Source: Oligoflexus sp. (GTDB taxonomy: Bacteria > Bdellovibrionota_B > Oligoflexia > Oligoflexales > Oligoflexaceae). Taken from it: a stretch of 64,000 nt of DNA. The notes under the pieces were generated by a model, which saw only the letters and a list, made by a program, of their open reading frames with translations, made no database searches and had not been told where the DNA came from. The stretch lies in NCBI RefSeq assembly GCF_035712445.1, contig NZ_DASTAT010000108.1:54058-118057 (forward strand), read 5' to 3'. Made by a program: the position numbers and the translations under genes. Shown in pieces: positions 54,667-63,040 of the stretch. The number at the start of each line of letters is the position of its first letter. Position 1 is the first letter of the stretch.

Positions 54667-55812
54667 GTGTTTACGAAGCGAACGATCTACACGCCTGAAC
54701 ATGAAATGTTCCGCGAAAGCTTTAAAAAGTTCCTGCACAAGGAAGTTCTTCCCTATCAGGAAGAGTGGGAAGCCGCTGGCATCATCCCACGCGAAATCTA
54801 TCAAAAGTGCGGCGAGCAGGGCTTCCTCGTGCCCCAGGCGCCCGAGGAATACGGCGGGCTCGGCATCCACGATTTCCGCTATGAAGCGATCATGCTGGAA
54901 GAGCTGGCCTACTACAACGAATTCGGTCTGATGCTGGGCCTGCACAATACGATTTGTGCTCCTTATCTTCTGACCTACGGCAACGAAGAGCAGAAAAAAC
55001 GCATCATTCCCAAAATCGTCAGCGGTGAAGCGATCCTCGCCGTGGCGATGACCGAGCCCGGTGCTGGTTCGGACCTTGCGGGCATGAAGACTACGGCGGA
55101 AGACAAGGGTGATCATTGGGTGCTGAATGGTCAGAAGACCTTCATTTCCAACGGGATCAACTCGGATGTGATTCTGGTCGCGGCCAAAACCGTCCCAGGC
55201 AATCCGCATGCGATGGGTATCTTCATCGTCGAGCGCGGTGATATCGGACTGGAGCGCGGCACGCCTTTGAAGAAGATCGGTCTTCTGTCGCAGGATACGG
55301 CCGAGCTTTACTTTGAAAATCTCAAGGTGAAGAAAAGCAACGTCCTCGGCGATCCGACCAAGGGTTTCAAATACCTGATGGCCCAGCTGGCCACCGAACG
55401 TCTCTCGCTGGCCGTCGGTGCGGTTGCCAACTGCCGCGGCGCCATTGAATCGACCATCAAGTACGTGAAAGAGCGGAACGTCTTTGGCAAGCCGGTTGCG
55501 GCCTTCCAAAACACCCAATTCAAACTTGCGGAAATGGCCACCGAAACGGACATCGCCCAGGTTTACGTGGACCGCCTGATCGAAGAGCAAAACAACGGAA
55601 CGGTAAGTCCCGAGCAGGCCTGTGCGGCCAAGTACTGGACCACGGACCTTGCGTGCAAGGTGATTGACGAGTGTCTGCAGCTGCACGGCGGCTATGGTTA
55701 TATGAAGGAATATACCATCAGCAAAATGTGGCTGAACGCCCGTATCGGCCGGATCTATGCCGGCGCCAATGAAATCATGAAAACGGTCATCGCCCGTCAG
55801 ATGCAGCTCTAG
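54667..55812 (+). CDS. Acyl-CoA dehydrogenase (long-chain/isovaleryl type)
   Basis: 381 residues from a GTG at 54667 with AAAGGAG seven bases upstream. FAD-dependent ACAD with VAMTEPGAGSDLAGM, SNGINSDVILVAAK and the final helix IGRIYAGANEIMKTVIAR. In medium-chain enzymes the catalytic Glu sits in this last motif (Y-E-G-T); here the place is Ala, as in long-chain or isovaleryl-CoA dehydrogenases, where the base lies further upstream. The best candidate is Glu244 in AQLATERLSLAV. It starts the beta-oxidation spiral of the operon. Confidence 0.92.
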   Translation: MFTKRTIYTPEHEMFRESFKKFLHKEVLPYQEEWEAAGIIPREIYQKCGEQGFLVPQAPEEYGGLGIHDFRYEAIMLEELAYYNEFGLMLGLHNTICAPYLLTYGNEEQKKRIIPKIVSGEAILAVAMTEPGAGSDLAGMKTTAEDKGDHWVLNGQKTFISNGINSDVILVAAKTVPGNPHAMGIFIVERGDIGLERGTPLKKIGLLSQDTAELYFENLKVKKSNVLGDPTKGFKYLMAQLATERLSLAVGAVANCRGAIESTIKYVKERNVFGKPVAAFQNTQFKLAEMATETDIAQVYVDRLIEEQNNGTVSPEQACAAKYWTTDLACKVIDECLQLHGGYGYMKEYTISKMWLNARIGRIYAGANEIMKTVIARQMQL

Positions 55813-55821
55813 GAGAACGTC

Positions 55822-56934
55822 ATGCAGCCCTTCGCTCAGCTTAAGGTTTTGGATTTCACGACCCTTTTACCAGGGCCTTTTGCGACCATGTACCTTGCCG
55901 ATTGGGGGGCTGATGTTCTGCGTGTGGAAGCTCCCGACCGGGAGGATATGTCGCGGACCATGCCGCCTTTTGTCAAAGGCGTCAGCACCACGCATGCCTT
56001 CCTCAACAGGTCGAAGAAGTCGATCGTCCTCGATCTGAAGGAAGCCTCCGCACGCGCGAAGATTCTGGAGCTGGTTCAGGACTATGATGTCATCGTCGAG
56101 CAATTTCGTCCGGGGGTGATGGCGCGTCTGGGTCTTGATTACAAGGCTTTGTCCGCCGTCAACCCTCGCGTTATCTACTGCTCGCTCACCGGCTATGGTC
56201 AGACCGGCCCTTACGCGGATCGCGCGGGGCACGATATCAACTACGCGGCGCTCAGCGGTCTCGCGGCCATGACAGGGACCAGGGCGAGCGGCCCTGTGAT
56301 TCACGGGGATCCTGTCTGTGATCTGGCAGGATCCTTTCATACCCTTTTTGGTCTTTTGACGGCGCTTTATCATCGGGAGCGCACAGGGGAAGGCCAGGCT
56401 GTGGATATTTCCATCACCGATAGCAGCCTGATGCTATCCGGTCTTTGGCTGTCGATGGGACTCGGCGCGCAGCAGTTCCCTACATGGGAAGGCACGCTGC
56501 TGAATGGTGGCTCGTTTTACGGCTACTATAAGACCAGCGATGGCCAATATCTGAGCGTCGGTGGGCTGGAACCCAAGTTCCTGCGTGGATTTTTGGAAGC
56601 CATCGAGGCCCTCGATCTTTTAACGGGCGATCTGAGCCGGCCGGATTATCTGATGCGCATGCGGATCGAAATCCAGGCCCGCATTCAGCTGAAGACGCTC
56701 GACACCTGGCTTGGGATTTTCTCGAAGCTCGATGTCTGTGTGGAACCCGTTTTAAGCATGGATCAGGTGATCCGTCATCCCCAATTTCAGGCGCGGCAGA
56801 TGTTTGTCGATGTGCCGGCCGGTTACGGCGGTCAGCAGAAGCAGTTGGGTTCGCCTCTTAAATTCTCGAGCTTCCAGCCTATCTATCGCTTCGTCGGAGC
56901 GGCTAAAGGCGCGGACAACGACCTTCTGAAGTAA
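55822..56934 (+). CDS. CaiB/BaiF CoA-transferase family protein
   Basis: 370 residues, TAGGAGAACGTC before the ATG. N-terminal FAQLKVLDFTTLLPGPF with A-D-x-G-A-D-V-x-R-V-E, then HGDPVCDLAGSFHTLFGLL. His137-Asp138 and Asp167 correspond in position to the catalytic His and Asp of the alpha-methylacyl-CoA racemase branch; GGLEPKF would carry the third. It could be a racemase for 2-methyl acyl-CoAs from branched fatty acids or a CoA transferase. Last gene of the fad operon; the terminator that follows lies inside the end of the opposing lysR gene. Confidence 0.88.
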   Translation: MQPFAQLKVLDFTTLLPGPFATMYLADWGADVLRVEAPDREDMSRTMPPFVKGVSTTHAFLNRSKKSIVLDLKEASARAKILELVQDYDVIVEQFRPGVMARLGLDYKALSAVNPRVIYCSLTGYGQTGPYADRAGHDINYAALSGLAAMTGTRASGPVIHGDPVCDLAGSFHTLFGLLTALYHRERTGEGQAVDISITDSSLMLSGLWLSMGLGAQQFPTWEGTLLNGGSFYGYYKTSDGQYLSVGGLEPKFLRGFLEAIEALDLLTGDLSRPDYLMRMRIEIQARIQLKTLDTWLGIFSKLDVCVEPVLSMDQVIRHPQFQARQMFVDVPAGYGGQQKQLGSPLKFSSFQPIYRFVGAAKGADNDLLK

Positions 56935-56998
56935 CAGAACCTAACAAGTATGGGCAAGCGGATGTGGGCTCACATGCGATTGTTGTGATACTACTGTC

Positions 56999-57904
56999 TT
57001 AAAGATCCCCTGCTCCCCGGGGGATCTTATTTTGTTTCCCGAAGAATTCCACAAAGCGCGTCACGGCCGGCGGATGAAACCTGCGACTCGGGTAAACGAT
57101 CCAGCCTTTGGCCGGTTCAAACGCATACTGCGGAAGAACCCGGACCACGCTTTCGGCCTTGAGTTCCTTTTCGATCAGAAACGAGGGCAGTAGACAAAGG
57201 CCCTGACCCTGCATCATAAGATCCTTTAAAAAAAGACTGTTATTGACGGCCACAGACGGTTCAAAGACATGCGTATGGGTTCGGCTCCTATGGGTCATGA
57301 CCCAGCGATTGCGCTGCTTCGCATGGGTATAGGCGAGGCAGCGATGGTCCTTCAGATCCTCGGGCGATTGAATCGCGCCCATCTCCTTCTTATAGGATTT
57401 CGAGCAGACGAGATGATGCGGAAACTCGGCGAAAAGACTGGCCACGAGGCTGGAGTCCTTCATCTCGCGCTGGATGCGAATGGCGATATCATAGCCCTCT
57501 TCGACCAGATTCACGGTGGCATCTTCCAGATGAAGGGAGATGGATACCTTGGGATAAAGGCGATTGAAGTCTCGGACGACTTTGGATAGCTGGGTCAGGC
57601 CATAGGACATGGGCGCCGCGATCTTCAACCGACCCTTGACCTCCTGCGACAGCTGCGAAAATTGCTGATGCACATCCTCAATGTCCTGCAGGATCTTCAC
57701 GCAGGCTTCATAGTAATGCATTCCGGCTTCGGTCAGCTGCAGCCGCCTTGTGGTTCTTTGCAGAAGCCGAATGCCAAGACTTTCTTCCAGATCCCCCACG
57801 ATTTTACTGACCGCGGCCGGGGTCAGCTGCAGATCCTCAGCAGCATGGGCCATGACGCCGTGATCAACGACCTTGCAGAAGACGGACATGGATTTGAAGT
57901 TCAT
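56999..57904 (-). CDS. LysR-family transcriptional regulator
   Basis: 301 residues. N-terminal HTH SVFCKVVDHGVMAHAAEDLQ then LTPAAVSKIVGDLEESLGIRL, typical of LysR, followed by a substrate-binding domain. Divergently placed to the secreted cyclase at 58025, the usual position for its target. Its last codons include the left arm of the terminator hairpin that serves the opposite strand (57002-57028). Effector unknown. An imperfect dyad, TTAAC-N5-GTTGA at 57919-57933, in the divergent region is a candidate site. Confidence 0.9.
   Translation of the reverse strand: MNFKSMSVFCKVVDHGVMAHAAEDLQLTPAAVSKIVGDLEESLGIRLLQRTTRRLQLTEAGMHYYEACVKILQDIEDVHQQFSQLSQEVKGRLKIAAPMSYGLTQLSKVVRDFNRLYPKVSISLHLEDATVNLVEEGYDIAIRIQREMKDSSLVASLFAEFPHHLVCSKSYKKEMGAIQSPEDLKDHRCLAYTHAKQRNRWVMTHRSRTHTHVFEPSVAVNNSLFLKDLMMQGQGLCLLPSFLIEKELKAESVVRVLPQYAFEPAKGWIVYPSRRFHPPAVTRFVEFFGKQNKIPRGAGDL
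57002..57040 (+). terminator. Terminator of the fad operon, inside the lysR 3' end
   Basis: AAGATCCCC (57002-57010) pairs perfectly with GGGGATCTT (57020-57028), followed by ATTTTGTTT. The hairpin overlaps the last codons of the opposing lysR gene, whose stop codon is at 56999-57001, so the two genes share 3' DNA. Confidence 0.75.
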
Positions 57905-57918
57905 GAGGCTCCCGATTA

Positions 57919-57933
57919 TTAACGTTTCGTTGA
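57919..57933. promoter_or_regulatory. Candidate LysR binding dyad
   Basis: TTAAC-GTTTC-GTTGA is an imperfect inverted repeat with the T-N11-A layout of LysR sites, between the divergent lysR and cyclase genes. AT-rich context. One arm has a mismatch, so the call is weak. Confidence 0.25.
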
Positions 57934-58024
57934 GAGTCCATCAAAATAATAAGCATTTTTGTTGGGAATGAAAGTGACGATAACTGAGGCTATCGGACGC
58001 CACCCTAACGGAAGGACACTGACC

Positions 58025-59002
58025 ATGAATCCAAGACTTGCAATCCTGACCTCAGCTTTTCTCTTCGTTCAAATCGCCCACGCCAAGGAACCCGACGTCG
58101 GGATCAGTCCCTGGGGCAAGGATGATGAATTGGGACGCTTCAATCTAATGACCGATGCTTCCAGGGCGGCCATCCTGGGGCGCATTCTGGGGGGTAAAAG
58201 CTATGACCTCTCGGTCGAGTATTTCATTGGAATGCCCAGCTGGCATGCGATCGGTGACCCACGCTACCAGTTCTGGCTCACTCATACCCCACGAGGCACT
58301 GTGATTGACGATCCCATGCAGGTGGGGGACTCGCAGAATCATCATGTCGGGTATACAGGATCGGCGTTTTCCATGTATTCCCATATGGGAACCCACATCG
58401 ATGCTCTGAATCACTTTGGATTGAACGGCAAAATTTGGAACGGCTTTCGAGCTGATGAATTCTTGGGCGACCGGGGCTGGAAGAAAACCGGCGCCGAGAC
58501 GATACCGCCGATCATTGCCCGCGGCGTTCTTTTGGATATAGCCGGGCTCCGAGGCGGCGACATGCTGCCGGATCAGTATCGCATCACAAGGCAGGACATC
58601 CTGGATGCTCTGAAAAAGCAGAAGATCGCGCTGCAGAAAGGCGATGTGGTTCTGATTCGGACCGGCCGCATGAAGATTTACCAGGATGAGAAGGCCTACA
58701 TGAATAATCCGCCGGGGATGAGCCTCGATGCCGCCCGGCATCTGATCGAAGAAGGTGGTGCGATGATCGTTGGCGCGGATAATTTAAGCTTCGAAACCTT
58801 CCCCTCCGAAGTCCCGGGGAATTACGTGCCGCTTCATACCTATCTTTTGGCTCAGAAGGGAGCACCCATCATCGAACTGGTTTTTCTTGAAGAGCTGGCG
58901 CGGGACAGGATTTATGAGTTTGCTTTTATTGCCGGATCGTTGAAACTGAGAGGCGCGGATGCTGCTCCCTTGCGGCCCATCGCGCTTCCCATCCGTCGCT
59001 AA
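58025..59002 (+). CDS. Secreted cyclase family protein (kynurenine-formamidase-like metal hydrolase)
   Basis: 325 residues from ATG 58025 (GGAAGGA eight bases upstream). Signal peptide MNPRLAILTSAFLFVQIAHA-KEP. The metal motif HMGTHIDALNH (His120, His124, Asp126, His130) is the H-x-G-T-H-x-D of the cyclase/KynB family. Export is unusual for this family, which is mostly cytosolic in its formamidase members; the natural substrate is unknown, with lactones, amides and cyclic esters all possible. A DUF1330 gene follows 15 bases later, and a LysR gene is divergent, so the three form a small regulated unit. Confidence 0.88.
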   Translation: MNPRLAILTSAFLFVQIAHAKEPDVGISPWGKDDELGRFNLMTDASRAAILGRILGGKSYDLSVEYFIGMPSWHAIGDPRYQFWLTHTPRGTVIDDPMQVGDSQNHHVGYTGSAFSMYSHMGTHIDALNHFGLNGKIWNGFRADEFLGDRGWKKTGAETIPPIIARGVLLDIAGLRGGDMLPDQYRITRQDILDALKKQKIALQKGDVVLIRTGRMKIYQDEKAYMNNPPGMSLDAARHLIEEGGAMIVGADNLSFETFPSEVPGNYVPLHTYLLAQKGAPIIELVFLEELARDRIYEFAFIAGSLKLRGADAAPLRPIALPIRR

Positions 59003-59017
59003 CTGAAGGAGTTGGAT

Positions 59018-59317
59018 ATGGCTTTTGAAATGCTCGTTGGCCTTAATGTGGTGGATGACGAGGCCTATAGCGCCTATCGCCGTGGCATGACGCCCATCAT
59101 GGAACGATACGGGGGCAGTTTTCGCTACGATTTCAGGGTGGAAAAGACTTTGAAGAGTGAAGTCTCCCACCCGATCAATCGGGTCTTCATCATCAGCTTT
59201 CCTGATTTGGATGCGCGAAAGGGATTCTTTGCGGATCCTGAATATCAGAAAGTCAGGAAGGAATTCTATGTTCCCGCTGTGAAAGATACCGCGATTCTTT
59301 GGGAACATAACTCGTGA
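59018..59317 (+). CDS. DUF1330 domain-containing protein
   Basis: 99 residues from ATG 59018, GAAGGAG six bases before; an in-frame TTG at 59012 adds two residues. Compact ferredoxin-like fold pattern of DUF1330: LVGLNVVDDEAYSAYRRGM, YGGSFRYDF and VFIISFPDLDARKGFFADPEYQ. Function unknown in the family; it is cytosolic. Immediately downstream of the secreted cyclase gene, presumably the same transcript. A bidirectional hairpin follows at 59326-59347. Confidence 0.85.
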   Translation: MAFEMLVGLNVVDDEAYSAYRRGMTPIMERYGGSFRYDFRVEKTLKSEVSHPINRVFIISFPDLDARKGFFADPEYQKVRKEFYVPAVKDTAILWEHNS

Positions 59318-59325
59318 CCGTGAAG

Positions 59326-59352
59326 GCCCCGGTTTCAGGACTGGGGCTTAAT
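59326..59352. terminator. Shared hairpin between convergent genes
   Basis: GCCCCGGT (59326-59333) pairs with ACTGGGGC (59340-59347) using one G-T pair, followed by TTAATT. It lies between the stops of the DUF1330 gene and the leftward binding-protein gene and could stop both transcripts. Confidence 0.5.
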
Positions 59353-60124
59353 TCACTCCGTATCGCGCTTTGATGCGGTTGAGCTGCCCGCTCTTTTTCA
59401 AATCCTCGATGCCTTTATCCAGGACCTGCCGCAATTTCTTCCGAAGCTCCGGCTGCTGGGTCGCGATGCCCACATGCAGATCGGTGTAAAGATGCTCCAT
59501 CGGTAGCTCACCCGCAATCTGCACGCTGTTTTCCAGTCCGTGGCGCCGCGCGTGATAAAGAAAGGCATTGCGATCGGACGGCACAATAGTCACACGCTGA
59601 CTGGCGAGCATCTGCACCTGCTGATCGGTGCCCAGATCGCTGGCCAGGGTCAGGATATACTTTCTCTGGGCCGGATCATTGATCAGGGCACTGATCACCG
59701 GGGGATAGCCATAGTCGCGAATAACGGCCATGCTCTGCCCCTTCAGCGACTCCTCGCCTTTGAACCGCCAGCTGCTGCTTTTATGGGTGAACAGGCGTCC
59801 CTCGATTGTCCCGAGAGGCAGGCTATTGCGCTCAAGCTTCAGCTCTTCCGTCTCGTAGCGCGTCAAAGGAACGACGAGCTCCAACTGACCTTTCTGAGCC
59901 ATGGTCTTTAGGCGTGCCCAGCTGCCCTTGATGGCCACCACCTTATAACCCTGGGCTTCCAGGACCTGTTGAACAGTATCCACGAAATAACCATTTTTAG
60001 CGTCTTTCAGACAGCTGTAAGGACAGAAATCGTCATAACCAAGGCGTATAGATTCAGGGCCGTCACTGAAGGCGAGGCTGGAAAGTCCAAGAAGCAAGCA
60101 GCCCAGGCGTAGGTTCCAGGACAT
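59348..60124 (-). CDS. Periplasmic substrate-binding protein, family 3 type
   Basis: 258 residues from ATG 60124, which has AGGAG nine bases before it; an in-frame ATG at 60160 adds 12 hydrophilic residues before the signal peptide. Signal peptide MSWNLRLGCLLLGLSSLAFS. The mature protein has the SBP_bac_3 layout: IRLGYDDFCPYSCLKDAKNG, FVDTVQQVLEAQGYKV and a C-terminal VGIATQQPELRKKLRQVLDK. No transporter genes are nearby, so this may be a stand-alone sensor or scavenger. The Cys pair in the N-terminal loop (CPYSC) may be a disulfide. Confidence 0.85.
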   Translation of the reverse strand: MSWNLRLGCLLLGLSSLAFSDGPESIRLGYDDFCPYSCLKDAKNGYFVDTVQQVLEAQGYKVVAIKGSWARLKTMAQKGQLELVVPLTRYETEELKLERNSLPLGTIEGRLFTHKSSSWRFKGEESLKGQSMAVIRDYGYPPVISALINDPAQRKYILTLASDLGTDQQVQMLASQRVTIVPSDRNAFLYHARRHGLENSVQIAGELPMEHLYTDLHVGIATQQPELRKKLRQVLDKGIEDLKKSGQLNRIKARYGVN

Positions 60125-60232
60125 GATGGGATACTCCTGAGTGAGGCGGAATTTGCTCATTCTAGGAGACTTGCTCGGTAAAAATCACGCAGAACTTTGG
60201 GGAATTTATGTAAGCGTTGGAGGGTAAGGGAC

Positions 60233-60254
60233 AGCCCGGTGCTGAGCCCGGGCT
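60233..60254. terminator. Stem-loop after the acyl-CoA synthetase gene
   Basis: AGCCCGG (60233-60239) and CCGGGCT (60248-60254) pair fully, just beyond the leftward synthetase stop. The sequence on the exit side for that gene lacks a T run, so termination is uncertain. Confidence 0.4.
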
Positions 60255-60263
60255 CTGAGTTCA

Positions 60264-61931
60264 CTAAAGCAGATGCTGCTCGTAGACGATGGTCTCTTCC
60301 GTTGTCATCGCCTTCGAGATCACATGACGGTACTTCGCTTCCACCTGATGCCTTTTGACCTTCAGAGTCGGTGTCATCATCCCGCCATCCACGGTCCAGT
60401 CCTCATGGATCAGAATGCAGCGGTTGATGCGCTCATGCTTATCGAGTTTTTTGTTCAGCCTTTTCAGGGACTCGGTGAATTCCCTTAGGATCAGATCCTG
60501 CGGCTGCTTGCGCGCGGATTCGGTCAGTACGCAAAGCGCCACGGGACTTGGCAGCGTGTTGCCCGTGATGCAAAGCTGCTCGATATAGGGGTTATCCGCC
60601 AGGAAATGGTTTTCAATCGGCGCTGGGGCTATGTATTTGCCGGTATCCGTCTTGAAAATCTCCTTGATGCGGCCGGTAATCTTCAGGCAGCCGTCTTCAT
60701 CAATCTCGCCCATATCACCGGTGCGGATGGCGCCATCGAAAAGGACCTCCGCTGTGCCTTCGGGATCCTTGTAGTAGCCGAGCATGGCGGCTCCGTTTCG
60801 GATCCAGATTTCACCGTTCTCGGCGATGGTCAGCTGCGTGCGTGGCTGGGCCGGGCCCACGGTGCCGATCTTGTTTTCACCGCTGCGATTGGCGGTGGCG
60901 TAACCGAAGTTTTCCGTCAGGCCATAACCTTCCAGGATGTCGATACCGAGTTTTTTATACCAGGCCTGCAGCGAAGGGGCGATCGGCGCGGCGCCCGAAC
61001 CAATCGAACGGGCCTTATGCAGACCGAGGCCCTTTTGGATTTTCTTTTTGATCAGAGTCGAAACCAGAGGAATGCTCAGAAGACGATCGAGTTTTTCCTG
61101 CGGAACTTTTTCGAGGATGCCCTGCTGGAATTTCTTCCAAAGGCGCGGCACCGAGAAAAATGCAGTCGGAGCCACATCCCGAAGATTCTGGGCGAAGGTA
61201 TCGAGCGACTCGGCGAAGCTGATGGTCGCGCCCGCATAGATGCCGTTCATCTCCACCAGCACGCGCTCGGCGACGTGGGACAAAGGCAGATACGAGAAAT
61301 AACGTTCTTCCGGGCCGAAGGAGAAGGTTTCCTTATAGCCCATCGCTGCCGACGCTATCGTCCGGAAGCTATGCATCACGCCTTTGGGATAACCCGTGGT
61401 GCCGGAAGTGTAGATGATGCTCGCCAGCTGATCGAGGTTGGGCTGATGCTGGCCTTCCAGGCTTTTGCCGGTTTCCAGCAGATGATTCCAGTCGTAATCG
61501 GCCGTCATCGGATCGGGATAGGGGAAACGGATGCGTTTGACCGACGAGGGAATGCCGGATTCCATCTTCTGCCATTCATCCAGTTTGCCTACGAAGATCA
61601 CCTTGGTTTCGCTGTGGCGCAGGACGTAGTCAATGGAATCGGCCTGTTGCGTGGGATACAGAGGAACGCTGACGCAATCGGCCATCATAATCGCAAGGTC
61701 GGCCATGATCCAATGCGCGCAGTTTTTGGAAAGGATCGCGACCCGATCGCCCGATTCACAGCCGAGATCCTTCAAGGCCTGGGCCATGCGGCGCGCCTGG
61801 CGGCCGGTTTCGCCCCAGGTGTATTCATGCCATTTGCCGTTGAGCGGCTGACGCAGAAACACGCGATTGGGGTGGTTCTTCTCACGATCGTAAAACATAT
61901 CGAGCGGTGTTTTCAGTATGGGCTCACTCAT
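60264..61931 (-). CDS. Long-chain acyl-CoA synthetase (AMP-binding)
   Basis: 555 residues. N-terminal AMP-binding enzyme with SIIYTSGTTGYPKGVM (P-loop), YLPLSHVAERVLVEMNG, then GYGLTENFGYAT, WIRNGAAMLGYYKD and IRTGDMGEIDEDGCLKITGR. The pattern matches the FadD15/long-chain branch that activates fatty acids with ATP and CoA for the operon at 51-57 kb. The C-terminal part (about 410-555) has the GRIKEIFKT and conserved KVKRH end. No signal peptide; peripheral membrane or cytosolic. Confidence 0.92.
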   Translation of the reverse strand: MSEPILKTPLDMFYDREKNHPNRVFLRQPLNGKWHEYTWGETGRQARRMAQALKDLGCESGDRVAILSKNCAHWIMADLAIMMADCVSVPLYPTQQADSIDYVLRHSETKVIFVGKLDEWQKMESGIPSSVKRIRFPYPDPMTADYDWNHLLETGKSLEGQHQPNLDQLASIIYTSGTTGYPKGVMHSFRTIASAAMGYKETFSFGPEERYFSYLPLSHVAERVLVEMNGIYAGATISFAESLDTFAQNLRDVAPTAFFSVPRLWKKFQQGILEKVPQEKLDRLLSIPLVSTLIKKKIQKGLGLHKARSIGSGAAPIAPSLQAWYKKLGIDILEGYGLTENFGYATANRSGENKIGTVGPAQPRTQLTIAENGEIWIRNGAAMLGYYKDPEGTAEVLFDGAIRTGDMGEIDEDGCLKITGRIKEIFKTDTGKYIAPAPIENHFLADNPYIEQLCITGNTLPSPVALCVLTESARKQPQDLILREFTESLKRLNKKLDKHERINRCILIHEDWTVDGGMMTPTLKVKRHQVEAKYRHVISKAMTTEETIVYEQHLL

Positions 61932-62204
61932 GGCCTGCCGTCCCCCTTGTTGATTGAAGATCTGCTTTTGATAGCAGGTATGCCCTTCATGAGAAAGCGG
62001 AAACTGCTGCCATTTCCTGACAATTTCAAAAAGGTTTTCTCGCGGTAAACAAAGAGGGAGGCGATGATAGATAATCTTGAGAAAAATTATGAAACGAAGG
62101 ATTTGTGCGGCAGCAGAGCGATGGGTGATTTTATGGGGAGCCTCCCCCCCTCAAACCCTTGGGCCGAGTGAGAGGAAGGCTGACGTTTGTGCGTTGAAAT
62201 GGGT
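61932..62204. other. Intergenic region between divergent acyl-CoA synthetase and DUF4360 gene end
   Basis: 270 bases, holding the promoter of the leftward synthetase. CAAGGGGGACGGCAGGCCATG on the reverse strand gives a weak Shine-Dalgarno for its start. No ORF or palindrome of note. Confidence 0.35.
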
Positions 62205-62831
62205 TCAAGGGCAGCGTGACCAGCTCAGTTTCCATTTCTGGAAACTGCCTTCCGCGCTGTCTGTCCCCATCACGCCATAGGCATTGGGAAAGCTCTCGCG
62301 ATCGGCATTCCACACCCGCATGGTCATATTAATATTCATGGCGCGCTCTTTATCACAGGGTGACCAGACTCTATCGTCTATTTTCACCTGCTGCTGGTAA
62401 AAGAATGGATTATCCTCGGGACCTTTTTTCGTATTGGTGACAGTGGTTCCTGGTCCAGCGCCCTGAATATAGTATTTCGTATTATGCAGGGCCTCGATGC
62501 CCTCATCGAGTTTGATGTATCCGCGGTAATCAAAACCTGCGACAGCGAAGCGCCAGCCCACAGGGATGGAGAGATTAAGGGTGATCTGGCAGTTTTTGAT
62601 TCCGTTCTTCAGATCAATGCCTGGACCTGATTCCACGATGTTTTCATAAAACGTCAGCGCAAAGCTCATACGGTCAGCGGCAACGTTCGTTGTAAAACTA
62701 TTCTCGCGACAACCGCTACCGCCGACAGTGATAGAGCTGATGTTGAAACCGGATGGGCCGACTTCCTGACCCTGCAGAGATGCTGTCAGATTCAAGAGAC
62801 AGCCCCCTATGAGGAATAAGGGTGTTCGCAT
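62205..62831 (-). CDS. Secreted DUF4360 domain protein
   Basis: 208 residues, AAGGAG before the ATG. Signal peptide to about residue 22 (MRTPLFLIGGCLLNLTASLQGQ). Mature part has the DUF4360 pattern: ISSITVGGSGCRENS, IKNCQITLNLSIPVGWRFAVAGFDYRG in segments and a C-terminal Trp/Cys-rich end (KWKLSWSRC). Four to five Cys are likely disulfide-bonded. The family is found in fungi and various bacteria, function unknown. The last residue is Pro. Alone in its unit. Confidence 0.85.
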   Translation of the reverse strand: MRTPLFLIGGCLLNLTASLQGQEVGPSGFNISSITVGGSGCRENSFTTNVAADRMSFALTFYENIVESGPGIDLKNGIKNCQITLNLSIPVGWRFAVAGFDYRGYIKLDEGIEALHNTKYYIQGAGPGTTVTNTKKGPEDNPFFYQQQVKIDDRVWSPCDKERAMNINMTMRVWNADRESFPNAYGVMGTDSAEGSFQKWKLSWSRCP

Positions 62832-62982
62832 ATTCTTCTCCTTCCAAGAGCAATTTCCAGACTCACATTAACAAATTATTGAAGAGACTCAAGATGAAGT
62901 CTGGAGCTCTTGCCAGCGGGAAGGATAAGCGAGTGGATATCGTTCACTGAAAGAAGGCAACTGACAGAACAGGATTTGGGGT

Positions 62983-63028
62983 GAAAAACCCAAGCGCCAC
63001 CCCCGCATGGCGGGGGTTCGCTGGGCGC
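62983..63028 (-). terminator. Strong intrinsic terminator of the cystathionine beta-synthase gene
   Basis: ACCCCCGC (62999-63006), loop ATG, GCGGGGGT (63010-63017) is a perfect eight-pair stem; outer GCGCC/GGCGC (62994-62998 and 63024-63028) extends it. For the leftward gene the exit side reads GGGTTTTTCACC, a five-base U tract. Lies 13 bases past the stop at 63041. Confidence 0.8.
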
Positions 63029-63040
63029 AAGGCTTGAAAA

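Noticed and set aside
60606-62048. Rightward ORF of 480 codons over the acyl-CoA synthetase gene
   Set aside because: Opposite-strand shadow of the synthetase, no known domain and no ribosome binding site.
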